From the NCBI GenBank assembly GCA_963775295.1, contig CAVZIK010000006.1, positions 1,302,001-1,366,000 on the forward strand: a stretch of DNA of 64,000 bases, read 5' to 3'. The notes below the pieces were generated by a model. The model was given only the letters and a program-made list of their open reading frames with translations. It searched no databases and was not told where the DNA came from. Source of the stretch: JAMDEO01 sp963775295. Lineage in GTDB: Bacteria; Actinomycetota; Thermoleophilia; RBG-16-64-13. Positions 1 through 8,463 of this stretch are shown one piece after another. How positions within the stretch are numbered: position 1 is the first letter of the stretch; each line of letters starts with the position of its first letter. The position numbers and the translations under genes are program-made.

Positions 1-2
1 AT

Positions 3-1448
3 CTGCCACAGGTTCTGCGGGACGGGGAGTGGACGGTCACGGCGGAAATAGAGGCGGGCAATTCGGTCACCGCGTCGGACTCGTATCGGCTGTTGGACGT
101 GCTCCCAGGGCGGGTGTCGAGAGCCGCGTTGGGCATCGCCATCGACATAGGCACCACAACCGTCGCCGTTCACTTGGCAGACCTGCGAAGCGGAAAGCTT
201 GTGGACAAAGTCTCTGCCTACAATGGCCAGATCGCCTGCGGCGAAGACGTCGTCTCCCGGATCATCTACGCTCGCCAGCCGAAACGGCGGCGAGAATTGC
301 AGGACCGGGTCATTTCTACCATCAATGCGCTGATCGACGACATCTTGTTGCGCCAAGGGTTGTCCCCGGAAGACGTCACTGTGGTAATGGTCGCCGGCAA
401 CACCACGATGATCCATCTCTTCCTTGGCCTGCAATCCGACTACATCAGGCTGCAACCCTACATATCTGGGGCCGGCCGTTTTCCGCCGGTCCTTGCAACC
501 CGGCTCGGGCTCCACGTTCATCCCGAAGCCACCGTGGATTGTCTCCCAGCTGTGGGGGCTTATGTTGGAGGTGATATCACCGCAGGGGTGGTCCGAACCG
601 GATTGCACGAGGAGGAGCCCCTCACGCTGTTCATCGACGTGGGTACGAACGGCGAGATGGTCTTGGGCAACTCTGATTGGCTGATCAGTTGTGCCTGCTC
701 GGCCGGTCCGGCGTTTGAAGGCGCTGGGGCGAGTTCGGGTATGCGAGCCCTGACTGGGGCGATCGAGGAAGTCTGGATTGACCCCAAGACGCTCGAACCG
801 GCCATCACGACACTGGGCGACGCTTTGCCCATCGGCATATGCGGTTCGGGCATGATTTCGCTCCTCGGAGAGATGATGGTGGCTGGGATTATCGACAAGA
901 GCGGGCGGATCGCGTCCGAAGGCCGCAGTCCCCGCGTGCGTCGAACAGAAGACGGACTGGAGTACGTGGTCACGTGGGCGGATGAGACCGGAACGGGAGA
1001 GCGAGACATCGTTCTCAACGAGACGGATATCCAGAGTCTCCTGCGAGCCAAAGCGGCTATCTACGCGGGTGCGAGCGTACTGTGCGAAAGCGTGGGCTTG
1101 AGCATCACCGATGTTGAACGAGTGCTGATAGGCGGCGCCTTCGGCCGGAGTATCGACATCGAGAAGGCGATTCAGATCGGACTGTTGCCCGACCTTCCTT
1201 GGGAGCGGTTCTCGTATCTTGGCAACACCTCGGTTCAGGGCGCATATCTAGCCTTGACCTGTCGGGAACATCGCGCTCAGGTCGACGAGATCGCCGCAAA
1301 GATGACCTACCTGGAACTGAGTGCCGACAACCGCTTCATGGAGGCATTCACCTCGGCTTTGTTCATTCCTCACACGGACGAAAGCCTGTTTCCGTCTGTG
1401 CAAGCGGCGCTCGCCGCAACCCGAGCGGAAGGAGCCGGCACACCATGA
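3..1448 (+). CDS. Reductive activator of corrinoid protein (RACo/RamA-like, DUF4445), 5'-truncated
   Basis: The frame is open to the window edge, so the N-terminus, normally carrying a [2Fe-2S] ferredoxin domain, lies outside. The visible ~480 residues are the ASKHA-type ATPase part: an IDIGTTT phosphate-binding motif near position 140, VAGNTTMIHL, a second DVGTNGE motif and a glycine-rich IGGAFGR near the C-terminus. RACo proteins use ATP to drive reduction of inactive Co(II) corrinoid to Co(I) so that it can accept a methyl group. The stop overlaps the start of the next gene, and the neighbours (acsE, cooC, cooT) support a role with the corrinoid iron-sulfur protein of the acetyl-CoA pathway. 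Family assignment is confident; the exact corrinoid partner is inferred. Confidence 0.85.
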   Translation: MPQVLRDGEWTVTAEIEAGNSVTASDSYRLLDVLPGRVSRAALGIAIDIGTTTVAVHLADLRSGKLVDKVSAYNGQIACGEDVVSRIIYARQPKRRRELQDRVISTINALIDDILLRQGLSPEDVTVVMVAGNTTMIHLFLGLQSDYIRLQPYISGAGRFPPVLATRLGLHVHPEATVDCLPAVGAYVGGDITAGVVRTGLHEEEPLTLFIDVGTNGEMVLGNSDWLISCACSAGPAFEGAGASSGMRALTGAIEEVWIDPKTLEPAITTLGDALPIGICGSGMISLLGEMMVAGIIDKSGRIASEGRSPRVRRTEDGLEYVVTWADETGTGERDIVLNETDIQSLLRAKAAIYAGASVLCESVGLSITDVERVLIGGAFGRSIDIEKAIQIGLLPDLPWERFSYLGNTSVQGAYLALTCREHRAQVDEIAAKMTYLELSADNRFMEAFTSALFIPHTDESLFPSVQAALAATRAEGAGTP

Positions 1449-2212
1449 CTCAAACGTTGGCTGTCGTGGGCAAGGGCGGCACGGGCAAGACGACTTTTGC
1501 CGCGTTGACGATCAAATACTTGCGTGAGGTTGGTATCACCCCGATCCTCGCGATCGATGCCGATCCCAGCGCCAACCTGAACATGGCTTTGGGGATGGAG
1601 CTCGATCAGACGGTGGGCCAGATCCGGGAAGACACCCGCGATCAGGTCACCGGCGGGACCTTTCAGGCTGGCATGTCCAAGCCCGACTGGTTCCAATATC
1701 AAGTGCTGCAGTGCATTGTCGAGGGACAAGACCTGGATCTCCTGGCCATGGGAAGGCCGGAGGGACCAGGATGCTACTGCGCGGCCAACCACATGCTACG
1801 CCAGGCCATCGACCGACTGGGGGACTCGTACCGCGCGGTGGTCATAGACAACGAGGCCGGCATGGAGCACATAAGCCGGCAGACGACTCGCGATGTCGAC
1901 TGGTTGTTCATCCTTAGCGATCCCAGCCAGAGGGGACTTGCCGCGGCGAAAGCCATCGTGCAGCTGGCCGATTCACTCGGAACCAGGATCGGGAGGGCGG
2001 GCCTTGTAATGAACCGCGTGGAAGGCGAACTTGCGGATGCGTTGCAAACCCGGGTTCGTGAGGTAGGCGTTCCTCTGCTGGGTGAACTGCCTCAGGATCC
2101 CGCTATCGGCCGGTATGACGCCGAGGGGAAGGCGCTGGCCTCGCTCGAGGACTCTTCGGCGAGCTATGTCGCCGTGAAGGCGTTACTGAATCGGTGTTTG
2201 GCCGCAGCGTGA
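1445..2212 (+). CDS. cooC: CooC-type nickel-insertion ATPase for CO dehydrogenase/acetyl-CoA synthase
   Basis: A 255-residue P-loop protein of the MinD/CooC class. It starts MTQTLAVVGKGGTGKTT, a deviant Walker A with the signature lysine (GKGGTGKT), followed by the AIDADPSANL switch region around residue 40 and the VIDNEAGMEH Walker B-like segment near residue 140. A GCYCAANH segment matches the paired cysteines that CooC/AcsF use to bind nickel at a dimer interface. It overlaps the upstream RACo gene by 4 bp (ATGA), so translation is probably coupled. Known role of the family: ATP-dependent maturation of the nickel site of CODH or ACS. AcsF versus CooC cannot be decided without the neighbouring CODH genes. 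Confidence 0.85.
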   Translation: MTQTLAVVGKGGTGKTTFAALTIKYLREVGITPILAIDADPSANLNMALGMELDQTVGQIREDTRDQVTGGTFQAGMSKPDWFQYQVLQCIVEGQDLDLLAMGRPEGPGCYCAANHMLRQAIDRLGDSYRAVVIDNEAGMEHISRQTTRDVDWLFILSDPSQRGLAAAKAIVQLADSLGTRIGRAGLVMNRVEGELADALQTRVREVGVPLLGELPQDPAIGRYDAEGKALASLEDSSASYVAVKALLNRCLAAA

Positions 2213-2238
2213 GGGTACTCACGCCTGAAGGAGGAAGC

Positions 2239-3159
2239 ATGCTGATCATAGGTGAGAACATCCACATCATCTCGCCGCAGGTCAAAGAGGCCATCGCCGG
2301 TCGTGATACCGAGACGGTTCAGAGACTGGCGCTGCAGCAGGTGGAGCGCGGCGCCCAGATGTTGGACCTGAACATCGGCCCTCAGAAGAGCCAGGGGTCC
2401 GAGGTGATGCAATGGCTCGTGCCGGCGGTCCAAGAGGTAGTCGACGTTCCCCTATCGTTGGACACAACGAATCTGGAAGCCATCCGAACCGGCCTCTCGC
2501 TGGCCAGGCATCAGAGCATGATCAACTCTATCTCTGCGGAACCCGAACGTCTTCGGTCGGTACCGCCCCTAGCTGCCGAGTACAACGCGCGCTTGATCGC
2601 GCTCATGATGGGCAAAGGCGGGATACCCATGACCGCCGAGGAGCGGGTCTCCATCGCGATCGATCAACTTCTCCCTCGAGCGCTGGAAGTTGGCATCCCC
2701 ATTGAGAACCTCTTCCTGGATCCGCTGGTACTCACGGTTGCCGGCTGCCAGGAATACTGTCCTCATGCCGTGGAGGCGATTCGCTACGTGAAGCAGGGTA
2801 TGGACCCGGCACCAATGACGACCTGCGGGTTGAGTAACGTGTCAAATCAGGTAGCTCCTGAGAATCGCAGCCTCTTGAACCGCGTCTATCTGGTGATGCT
2901 GATGGCTGTAGGGCTGGATTCAGCTATCGCGGATCCGTTGGACGGCGAGTTGATGAATGTCATTCGTGTCGTCGAACAGCGAGACGACTCCACGGGTGGG
3001 GGCTCCCTGCTCCTCACCCTCTTCGATCGTACGGCCGCAATGGAGGAACTCGAGCCGAGCGATGTGGACATGTCTGACCCGGAACAGGTGAATATCTGGA
3101 AGACCGTTCAGGTGCTGATGAACCGGAGCATCTACACCGACTCCTACCTCCGTGAGTGA
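2239..3159 (+). CDS. acsE: Methyltetrahydrofolate:corrinoid/iron-sulfur protein methyltransferase
   Basis: A 306-residue single-domain pterin-binding TIM barrel. It starts MLIIGENIHI, with LDLNIGP near residue 47, SLDTTN near residue 75 and an FLDPLVLTV strand near residue 160, all typical of the MeTr/MetH methyl-THF-binding fold. The enzyme moves the methyl group of CH3-THF onto cobalt of the corrinoid iron-sulfur protein in the Wood-Ljungdahl pathway. The ATG is preceded by GAAGGAGGAAGC, a strong ribosome-binding site. It lies between cooC and cooT with RACo upstream, which favours AcsE over a fragment of MetH; the length is also that of free-standing MeTr. Confidence 0.88.
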   Translation: MLIIGENIHIISPQVKEAIAGRDTETVQRLALQQVERGAQMLDLNIGPQKSQGSEVMQWLVPAVQEVVDVPLSLDTTNLEAIRTGLSLARHQSMINSISAEPERLRSVPPLAAEYNARLIALMMGKGGIPMTAEERVSIAIDQLLPRALEVGIPIENLFLDPLVLTVAGCQEYCPHAVEAIRYVKQGMDPAPMTTCGLSNVSNQVAPENRSLLNRVYLVMLMAVGLDSAIADPLDGELMNVIRVVEQRDDSTGGGSLLLTLFDRTAAMEELEPSDVDMSDPEQVNIWKTVQVLMNRSIYTDSYLRE

Positions 3160-3178
3160 GTCGGAGAGAGTGGAAGAT

Positions 3179-3388
3179 ATGGAAAGTGAAGGGACCGAAG
3201 AGCTGCAGGCTTTGCTCGAGTATCTGGTCAAGCACAACCGAAGTCATGCCGGCGAGATCATGGATCTGGCCGTCCGCGCCGAGGCGCTCGGCAAGACGGA
3301 GGCGTACGACTATCTGGTTGCGGGGGTCGCTCGGTTGAACGACTCGAACACGAGCTTAGAGGCCGCTCTCGCGGCTTTGCGAGGTTGA
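3179..3388 (+). CDS. Small helical protein of unknown function in the acetyl-CoA pathway cluster
   Basis: A 69-residue acidic protein that looks entirely alpha-helical (EELQALLEYLVKHNRSHAGE, then AYDYLVAGVARL). The ATG at 3179 is chosen because GGAGAG lies about 12 bases upstream; an alternative GTG at 3152 would overlap the end of acsE. The stop is separated from the CooT start by a single base, so the two are very likely co-translated. No catalytic or metal-binding cysteine is present; one histidine pair is visible. Position suggests a CODH/ACS accessory role, but no function can be assigned from sequence. Confidence 0.7.
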   Translation: MESEGTEELQALLEYLVKHNRSHAGEIMDLAVRAEALGKTEAYDYLVAGVARLNDSNTSLEAALAALRG

Positions 3389-3389
3389 G

Positions 3390-3593
3390 ATGTGTCTAGC
3401 CAAGGTGTACGTGGGCACGGCCGTCGATGAAGAGGACCCCACGTTGGTGATGGAGAACGTCGCCAGGGTGGTAGTCGAGGGCGACAAGGTCCGGTTGACA
3501 TCACTGTTCAGCGAGACCGACGAATTGCACGCCCGTATCTCCAGCGTGGATTTCGCCGAAGCGAGACTGATGCTTCAGAGTCTCGAATCCTAA
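3390..3593 (+). CDS. cooT: CooT-family nickel-binding protein
   Basis: A 67-residue protein beginning MCLAKVYV. The Met-Cys-x-Ala-Lys-Val-Tyr start is the hallmark of the CooT family, small beta-barrel proteins that bind Ni(II) through the N-terminal cysteine and assist nickel delivery to carbon monoxide dehydrogenase. The rest (VVVEGDKVRLTSLF, then aspartate/glutamate-rich turns) fits the small barrel. The start lies one base after the preceding stop, in the same operon as cooC and acsE. Identification rests on the N-terminal motif, length and context. Confidence 0.85.
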   Translation: MCLAKVYVGTAVDEEDPTLVMENVARVVVEGDKVRLTSLFSETDELHARISSVDFAEARLMLQSLES

Positions 3594-3665
3594 CGGCCCC
3601 GAAATGCTGGGGTGAACGGCTGAGATGCGGCGGATCAAAAGAGTTCCAAAGAGGTGACGAGGCAG

Positions 3666-4124
3666 ATGGCCAAAGAACAGGCCGACACGGAAGCCATAGT
3701 GCGCGAACACGGCGCCGACAAGTCCAAGTTGATTCAGATACTACTCGCGATCCAGCATCAGAACCGCTGGCTCTCGGAAGGCGACCTGGCGTTGGTGAGC
3801 CGAGAACTCGACGTTCCCTTGGCTCGCATCTATCACGTTGCGACCTTTTACAAGGCGTTCAGCCTCGTACCGAAAGGTAGACACTCAATTTCGGTCTGCC
3901 TCGGAACCGCTTGCCAGGTGCGGGGCGCCACCCGCCTTCTCGATAGAGTAACGGAGACATTCAGGATAGGACCCGGCGAGACCTCCCCGGACATGCGCTT
4001 CAGTCTGGACACGGTGAACTGCCTTGGCTGCTGCGCGTTGGGGCCCGTGATGACCATTGACGGCCAGTATTACAGCAGGCCGTCGAGGGAAGAACTCGAG
4101 CAGCTTGCCGCTGACGGCGAATAG
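3666..4124 (+). CDS. NuoE/HymA-like [2Fe-2S] subunit of an NADH-linked diaphorase
   Basis: A 152-residue thioredoxin-like ferredoxin of the 24-kDa NuoE family. The four cluster ligands are visible as CLGTACQ near residue 80 and CLGCCALGP near residue 122, after the usual helical N-terminus (LLAIQHQNRWLS). In bifurcating hydrogenases and formate dehydrogenases this subunit passes electrons to or from the NuoF-like flavoprotein. The start at 3666 has GAGGTG upstream; a GTG at 3654 is an alternative. It is followed within 22 bases by the NuoF-like gene. The physiological partner enzyme is not in the window. Confidence 0.85.
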   Translation: MAKEQADTEAIVREHGADKSKLIQILLAIQHQNRWLSEGDLALVSRELDVPLARIYHVATFYKAFSLVPKGRHSISVCLGTACQVRGATRLLDRVTETFRIGPGETSPDMRFSLDTVNCLGCCALGPVMTIDGQYYSRPSREELEQLAADGE

Positions 4125-4145
4125 CGGGGCGGGAAGGAGCATACA

Positions 4146-6074
4146 GTGCCCACACTGACATCGCGTGCCGAACTCGAAGAGTACCGCGTCCGGCTCTTGG
4201 CCGACGAGGAGACGGATACAGCCGCCGTCGCCATTTGCTCGGGCACCGGTTGCCACGCGGCGCGCAGCGACAAAGTGCACCAAGCGTTCGTGATTGAACT
4301 GGAACGCGCCGGGCTTGGCGACCGGGTCGGCATACGGCGGACCGGATGCCACGGATTTTGCGAGAAGGGCACCATAGTCACCATCCAGCCCCAGCAGGTG
4401 ACCTATCTGCAGGTGAGACCGGACGACGTTGCCGAGATCGTAGCCACCACTATCGTGGGCGGCGGAGTTGTCGAACGGCTGCTTTACCGTGACGACGACG
4501 GCCGGGAAATTCTACGTGAGGACGACATACCCTTCTACAAGTACCAAACTCCTGTGGTGTTTGGTGAGAATCGTTTCATCGACCCGCAGAACATCGACAG
4601 CAGCATCGTACGGGGCGGATATGCGGCTTTGGCAAAGGCTCTTTTCCAAATGTTCCCGGAAGAGGTGCTGGAAGAGGTGAAGGCGTCCAAACTTCGGGGG
4701 AGGGGAGGCGGCGGATTTCCGACCGGGATCAAGTGGCAGACGACCAAGGATGCTCCCGGCGATGTCAAGTATGTGGTTGTGAACGCCGACGAGGGCGATC
4801 CCGGCGCGTACATGGACAGGAGTCTGCTCGAAGGGAATCCCCACCGTGTTCTGGAGGGCCTGATCATAGGGGCTTATGCGATTGGAGCTCAGCAGGGCTT
4901 CATATACGTGCGTCAGGAGTACCCGATCGCCGTGGAGAACCTGAGCGTCGCAATCGAGCAGGCACGTGGTTACGGCCTGCTTGGGACGAATATCTTGGGC
5001 TCGGGCTTTTCCTTTGACGTTACGGTGCATAAAGGGGCTGGTGCTTTTGTCAGCGGCGAATCGAGCGCACTGATGACGGCCATCGAGGGGAGGGTGGGAG
5101 AGCCAAGGCCGAAGTACGTTCGGACAGCAGTGAGCGGCATCTGGGGCAGGCCGACCAACCTGAACAACGTCGAGACGTGGGCCACGGTGCCGCTGATCAT
5201 TGAAAGGGGCGCCGACTGGTTCGCCGGTATCGGAACAGAGAAAAGCAAGGGAACCAAAATATTTTCCCTGGTGGGCAAGGTTAACAACACCGGACTGGTG
5301 GAAGTGCCGATGGGGATGACGCTCAGACGGGTTGTCTATGACATCGGCGGAGGCATCCCCGACAAGAAAGAATTCAAAGCCGTCCAGACAGGCGGTCCCT
5401 CCGGCGGGATGATCCCGGAAGAACTTCTCGACCTGCCCGTCGATTTCGACGAACTCGCTGAAGTCGGCTCGATGATGGGGTCCGGCGGGATGATCGTCAT
5501 GGATGAGGACACCTGCATGGTGGATACGGCCAGATACTACCTGAACTTCCTGGCCGAGGAGTCCTGCGGCAAGTGCAGTCCCTGCCGCGAAGGCATTTAT
5601 CAGATGCTGGCGGTGCTCAACAGAATTTGCGCCGGCGGAGGCCGCGATGGAGACATCGAACGGCTCGAGGAGATATCGGAGGTAGTGAAGGGCTTTTCGC
5701 TTTGTGCGTTGGGTGGCACCGCTCCAAACCCGGTGCTGAGTACGATCCGCCATTTCCGCGAAGAATACCGAGCTCATATCGAGGAGAAGCGCTGTCCAGG
5801 CGGCGTGTGTAAGGCGCTCATCTCTTATTACATCGATCCCGATAAGTGCCAGGGCTGCATGATATGCCTTAGAAACTGCCCGGCGGAAGCCATCCGCGGC
5901 GGGAAGAAGGTCGTTCACGTTGTCGACCAAGCCAAGTGCACCAAGTGCGGCGCCTGCATGGACGTCTGCCCGGCGCGCTTTGGCGCGGTTGTGAAGCTGT
6001 CCGGGGTGCCGGTGCCCGAACCGGTTCCCGCTGAAACCCCGGTGGCGCGGAAGCGAGGCAAGGAAGATGAGTGA
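4146..6074 (+). CDS. NuoF/HymB-like NADH- and FMN-binding diaphorase subunit with extra iron-sulfur domains
   Basis: A 642-residue flavoprotein starting at GTG with AAGGAG upstream. Domain order: N-terminal thioredoxin-like [2Fe-2S] domain (CSGTGCH near residue 32, GCHGFCEKG near 75), central FMN/NADH domain (RGRGGGGFPTG near 182, NADEGDPGAYMDR near 215), [4Fe-4S] domain (ESCGKCSPCREG near 480, then SLCALGG) and a C-terminal 2x[4Fe-4S] ferredoxin (CQGCMICLRNC, CTKCGACMDVC). This architecture is that of HymB/HydB/FdhB subunits in electron-bifurcating hydrogenases, formate dehydrogenases and NADH:ferredoxin-type complexes, not of plain complex I. The stop overlaps the following gene by 8 bp. 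Confidence 0.88.
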   Translation: MPTLTSRAELEEYRVRLLADEETDTAAVAICSGTGCHAARSDKVHQAFVIELERAGLGDRVGIRRTGCHGFCEKGTIVTIQPQQVTYLQVRPDDVAEIVATTIVGGGVVERLLYRDDDGREILREDDIPFYKYQTPVVFGENRFIDPQNIDSSIVRGGYAALAKALFQMFPEEVLEEVKASKLRGRGGGGFPTGIKWQTTKDAPGDVKYVVVNADEGDPGAYMDRSLLEGNPHRVLEGLIIGAYAIGAQQGFIYVRQEYPIAVENLSVAIEQARGYGLLGTNILGSGFSFDVTVHKGAGAFVSGESSALMTAIEGRVGEPRPKYVRTAVSGIWGRPTNLNNVETWATVPLIIERGADWFAGIGTEKSKGTKIFSLVGKVNNTGLVEVPMGMTLRRVVYDIGGGIPDKKEFKAVQTGGPSGGMIPEELLDLPVDFDELAEVGSMMGSGGMIVMDEDTCMVDTARYYLNFLAEESCGKCSPCREGIYQMLAVLNRICAGGGRDGDIERLEEISEVVKGFSLCALGGTAPNPVLSTIRHFREEYRAHIEEKRCPGGVCKALISYYIDPDKCQGCMICLRNCPAEAIRGGKKVVHVVDQAKCTKCGACMDVCPARFGAVVKLSGVPVPEPVPAETPVARKRGKEDE

Positions 6075-6672
6075 AGTCGTGTTGACGATCAACGGCCTGG
6101 ATGTCACGGCCGAGGAGGGAATGACGATCCTCCAGGCGGCGCGAGAAGCGGGGATAGAGATACCCACTCTCTGCGACCTTGCGGATTTGACTCCCTTCGG
6201 CGGTTGCCGGCTGTGCACAGTTGAGATAGCCAAGGGCGGTCGTTCACAGCTGGTTGTCTCGTGCGTCTACCCGGTCGAAGAGGGACTCGATGTGCAGACC
6301 GAGTCCGATCGAGTGGCCGCGGGACGAAAGCTGATTTTGGAGATGCTGCTCGCTCGCGCACCGGGCGTGCAGGCTCTTACGGACTACGGAAGCAGGTACG
6401 GTGTGGACCCGGGCAAGTTCAGCTCCATGCCGAACTACTGCATTCTCTGCGGCCTCTGCGTTCGTTACTGCGAGGAAGTAAAGGGGAAATGCGCCATCGG
6501 CTTCGTTGGGAGAGGGGTTGAGCGGCAGGTGATGTTCTTGCCCGACGTCGCTTCAGAGGAGTGCCCAAACTGCATGGAGTGCTTCTCCCTTTGTCCCACT
6601 GGGGTATTGCCATCGAATTACGGGGTCGCGACCTTGCCCCACTTCGATTGGCCGGACAATCCGTTCAAGTAG
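6067..6672 (+). CDS. HoxU/NuoG-N-terminus-like iron-sulfur subunit
   Basis: A 201-residue protein containing only the N-terminal electron-transfer part of NuoG. It has a plant-type [2Fe-2S] ferredoxin (CDLADLTPFGGCRLC near residues 37-51 plus a later Cys), and then two [4Fe-4S] motifs (CILCGLCVRYC near 138 and CPNCMECFSLC near 175). The His/Cys motif of complex I between them is not conserved. Similar short subunits (HoxU type) join a diaphorase to a separate catalytic subunit such as formate dehydrogenase, hydrogenase or methylene-THF reductase. Start and upstream stop overlap, so it is co-translated with the NuoF-like gene and ends the cluster. No catalytic partner follows it. Confidence 0.82.
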   Translation: MSEVVLTINGLDVTAEEGMTILQAAREAGIEIPTLCDLADLTPFGGCRLCTVEIAKGGRSQLVVSCVYPVEEGLDVQTESDRVAAGRKLILEMLLARAPGVQALTDYGSRYGVDPGKFSSMPNYCILCGLCVRYCEEVKGKCAIGFVGRGVERQVMFLPDVASEECPNCMECFSLCPTGVLPSNYGVATLPHFDWPDNPFK

Positions 6673-6708
6673 CCGAGTCGCGCCCTCCGAGGTGCTCGTT
6701 GCTTCTTG

Positions 6709-6736
6709 TTGTTTGTCCCCTGTCTAATGCTAGACT
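6709..6736 (+). promoter_or_regulatory. Candidate sigma-70-type promoter
   Basis: TTGTTT (6709-6714) and TAGACT (6731-6736) are separated by 16 bases, about 30 bases upstream of the metallo-beta-lactamase-fold gene start. Matches to consensus are partial, so this is only a candidate. Confidence 0.3.
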
Positions 6737-6768
6737 CGCACGAAACCGACTACCGGGGGGCCAGTTTC

Positions 6769-7623
6769 ATGGAGATTCGACTGAACGCCAGCGGCACAAA
6801 CCTGTTGTCGACGAAGGTCATGTTTTGCGACGAGCCGGGGTTCGAAGTCGCATCCGTCCTCGTCATGGGAAAGACCGACGCGGTTCTCATCGATGCGCAA
6901 TGGACCCTGTCGAATGCGCATAGGGTTATTGCGGAGATCCTCGAAACCGGCAAGAGACTCAAGGCTATCTATCTCACCCACGCTCACCCCGATCACTATT
7001 TCGGAGCCGGCACGATCGCCGAGGCGTTCCCGGAGGCCCGGGTTGTCGCTGTGCCCTCGGAAGCAGAGATCATGAACAATCAGTTCTTCGGCAAGATGGA
7101 GATATGGGAGGTTGTAATAGGCTCCCACAATGTGTGTAGGAAGTCGGTGAACGTAGAGCCGCTCGAGGAGGGCTTTCTGGAACTCGAAGGTCAGCGACTC
7201 GAGATCATACCCAAGGTCATTGGAGACATGCGCTACAACACGATGGTCTGGATACCGTCGATAAAGACACTCTACGCCAGCGATGTCCTATTCAATCAAG
7301 CACACCCGTTTACGTGCGAGGTCACCGCCGAGGAACGGCGGCAATGGATGAAAGAAATTGACAAGATCGAGACCATGGGTGCCGAGGTGATTATTCCCGG
7401 TCACCAGAAACCCGGCATGCAATTCGATGGCAGTTCGCTGGCATTTACGCGTTCGTATCTGGTTGCGACAGAGGAGGAACTGGCGAAGACTGCCGATGTC
7501 GGTGGTTTCTACTACGCGATGGCCGAACGCTTTCCCGAGGCCAACCTGCTTCATCTGAGCAACGAGATGAATGCGAACGTCTTCAAGGGCGCTAGGGACT
7601 GGCATTGGCGGGAAGAGTGCTGA
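6769..7623 (+). CDS. Metallo-beta-lactamase-fold hydrolase
   Basis: A 284-residue MBL-fold protein. The metal-binding signature THAHPDH is near residue 73, with further candidate ligands in YASDVLF and IPGHQKP. The family ranges from glyoxalase II-like hydrolases to flavodiiron-type domains; there is no flavodoxin domain here. The start at 6769 (MEIRLNASG) matches where MBL homology begins; an in-frame ATG at 6727 would add 14 residues, but a candidate promoter overlaps it. The gene stands alone between the diaphorase cluster and a DUF4388 gene. Substrate cannot be inferred. Confidence 0.75.
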   Translation: MEIRLNASGTNLLSTKVMFCDEPGFEVASVLVMGKTDAVLIDAQWTLSNAHRVIAEILETGKRLKAIYLTHAHPDHYFGAGTIAEAFPEARVVAVPSEAEIMNNQFFGKMEIWEVVIGSHNVCRKSVNVEPLEEGFLELEGQRLEIIPKVIGDMRYNTMVWIPSIKTLYASDVLFNQAHPFTCEVTAEERRQWMKEIDKIETMGAEVIIPGHQKPGMQFDGSSLAFTRSYLVATEEELAKTADVGGFYYAMAERFPEANLLHLSNEMNANVFKGARDWHWREEC

Positions 7624-7734
7624 GGGCCGGTCTCCGCTTGAACCGGAGGCACGGGACTGGATCTGTCTTCTTAATCATTTTCTGCCGGCTGCCGATATAG
7701 CGGATGAACCGGGGAAACTTGGGAGAGAAGGCGA

Positions 7735-8463
7735 ATGCTACTCCAGGGATCGATCGATAGGTTCAAGCTCGTAGGCGTCCTGCAGTTTCTTGCTCAGAAC
7801 GTCGCCACCGGCGTCCTTCAAGTCCACGATTTCGACGAATCTGGGTCTATCTACCTGGTTAGGGGCCGGGTCGAAGGGATCTCCCTCCCGTTGAGTGACG
7901 TGAAACTGGGAACACATCTTCTTAGGGCCGGCTGCCTCACGGAGGCGCAACTCGAGGAGGCTCTCAAGGAAGACCAGACGCTCACTCCCGCTCAGAGGAG
8001 ACTGAGGCCGCTTGGACAGCGCCTGGTCGAGAGGGGCTTCGCGAGCGAGGCGAGGATCCGAGAGGTATTGCAGCGGCAGACGTGTGATCTCGCGTTCGAA
8101 CTCGCCCATTGGCAAAGCGGCGTGTTCGTCTATGACGAGGCGGAAGAGCCACCGCATTTCCAAGTGACCATCCAAAGCAAGGTGCAGGAACTACTGCTCG
8201 ATACTCAAAGGCGAATTGACGAGGGCCAGCATTCGCGCAAGACGGGTCAGGCCATCGATAACGAAGCGTGCTTTGCCTGCCCCATCAGCCACGAGTGCTC
8301 GGACGCCATCAAGGCCAAGTACCTGAAGGAGGACATCTGCCTGTGGCGCAAGATGAGCGCTGTGAGCGAGGAGAGCTACCCTGTTCTCGACGGTCAACGA
8401 CTCCCGGGCGGAGCAAACGAGGACGTCAAGGCACTACTCAGCGCCTCTCTCGACTGGCGCTAA
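7735..8463 (+). CDS. DUF4388 (PatA N-terminal-like) protein with a four-cysteine C-terminal motif
   Basis: A 242-residue protein. Residues 1-150 fit the DUF4388 pattern found at the N-terminus of PatA-like response regulators and gliding/GTPase-associated proteins: SIDRFKLVGVLQFLA, then TGVLQV, a GSIYLVRGRVEG turn, and GTHLLRAGCLTEAQLEEAL followed by a second LGQRLVERG helix pair. Around residues 180-205 it carries ACFACPISHEC and a later DICLW, four cysteines that could bind zinc or an iron-sulfur cluster. This addition is not part of the standard domain. It overlaps the convergent neighbour by 26 bases at the 3' end. A signalling scaffold is inferred. Confidence 0.65.
   Translation: MLLQGSIDRFKLVGVLQFLAQNVATGVLQVHDFDESGSIYLVRGRVEGISLPLSDVKLGTHLLRAGCLTEAQLEEALKEDQTLTPAQRRLRPLGQRLVERGFASEARIREVLQRQTCDLAFELAHWQSGVFVYDEAEEPPHFQVTIQSKVQELLLDTQRRIDEGQHSRKTGQAIDNEACFACPISHECSDAIKAKYLKEDICLWRKMSAVSEESYPVLDGQRLPGGANEDVKALLSASLDWR

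Noticed and set aside
4512..6233. A 573-codon minus-strand frame
   Set aside because: It is antisense to the NuoF-like gene, which has all expected cofactor motifs on the plus strand.
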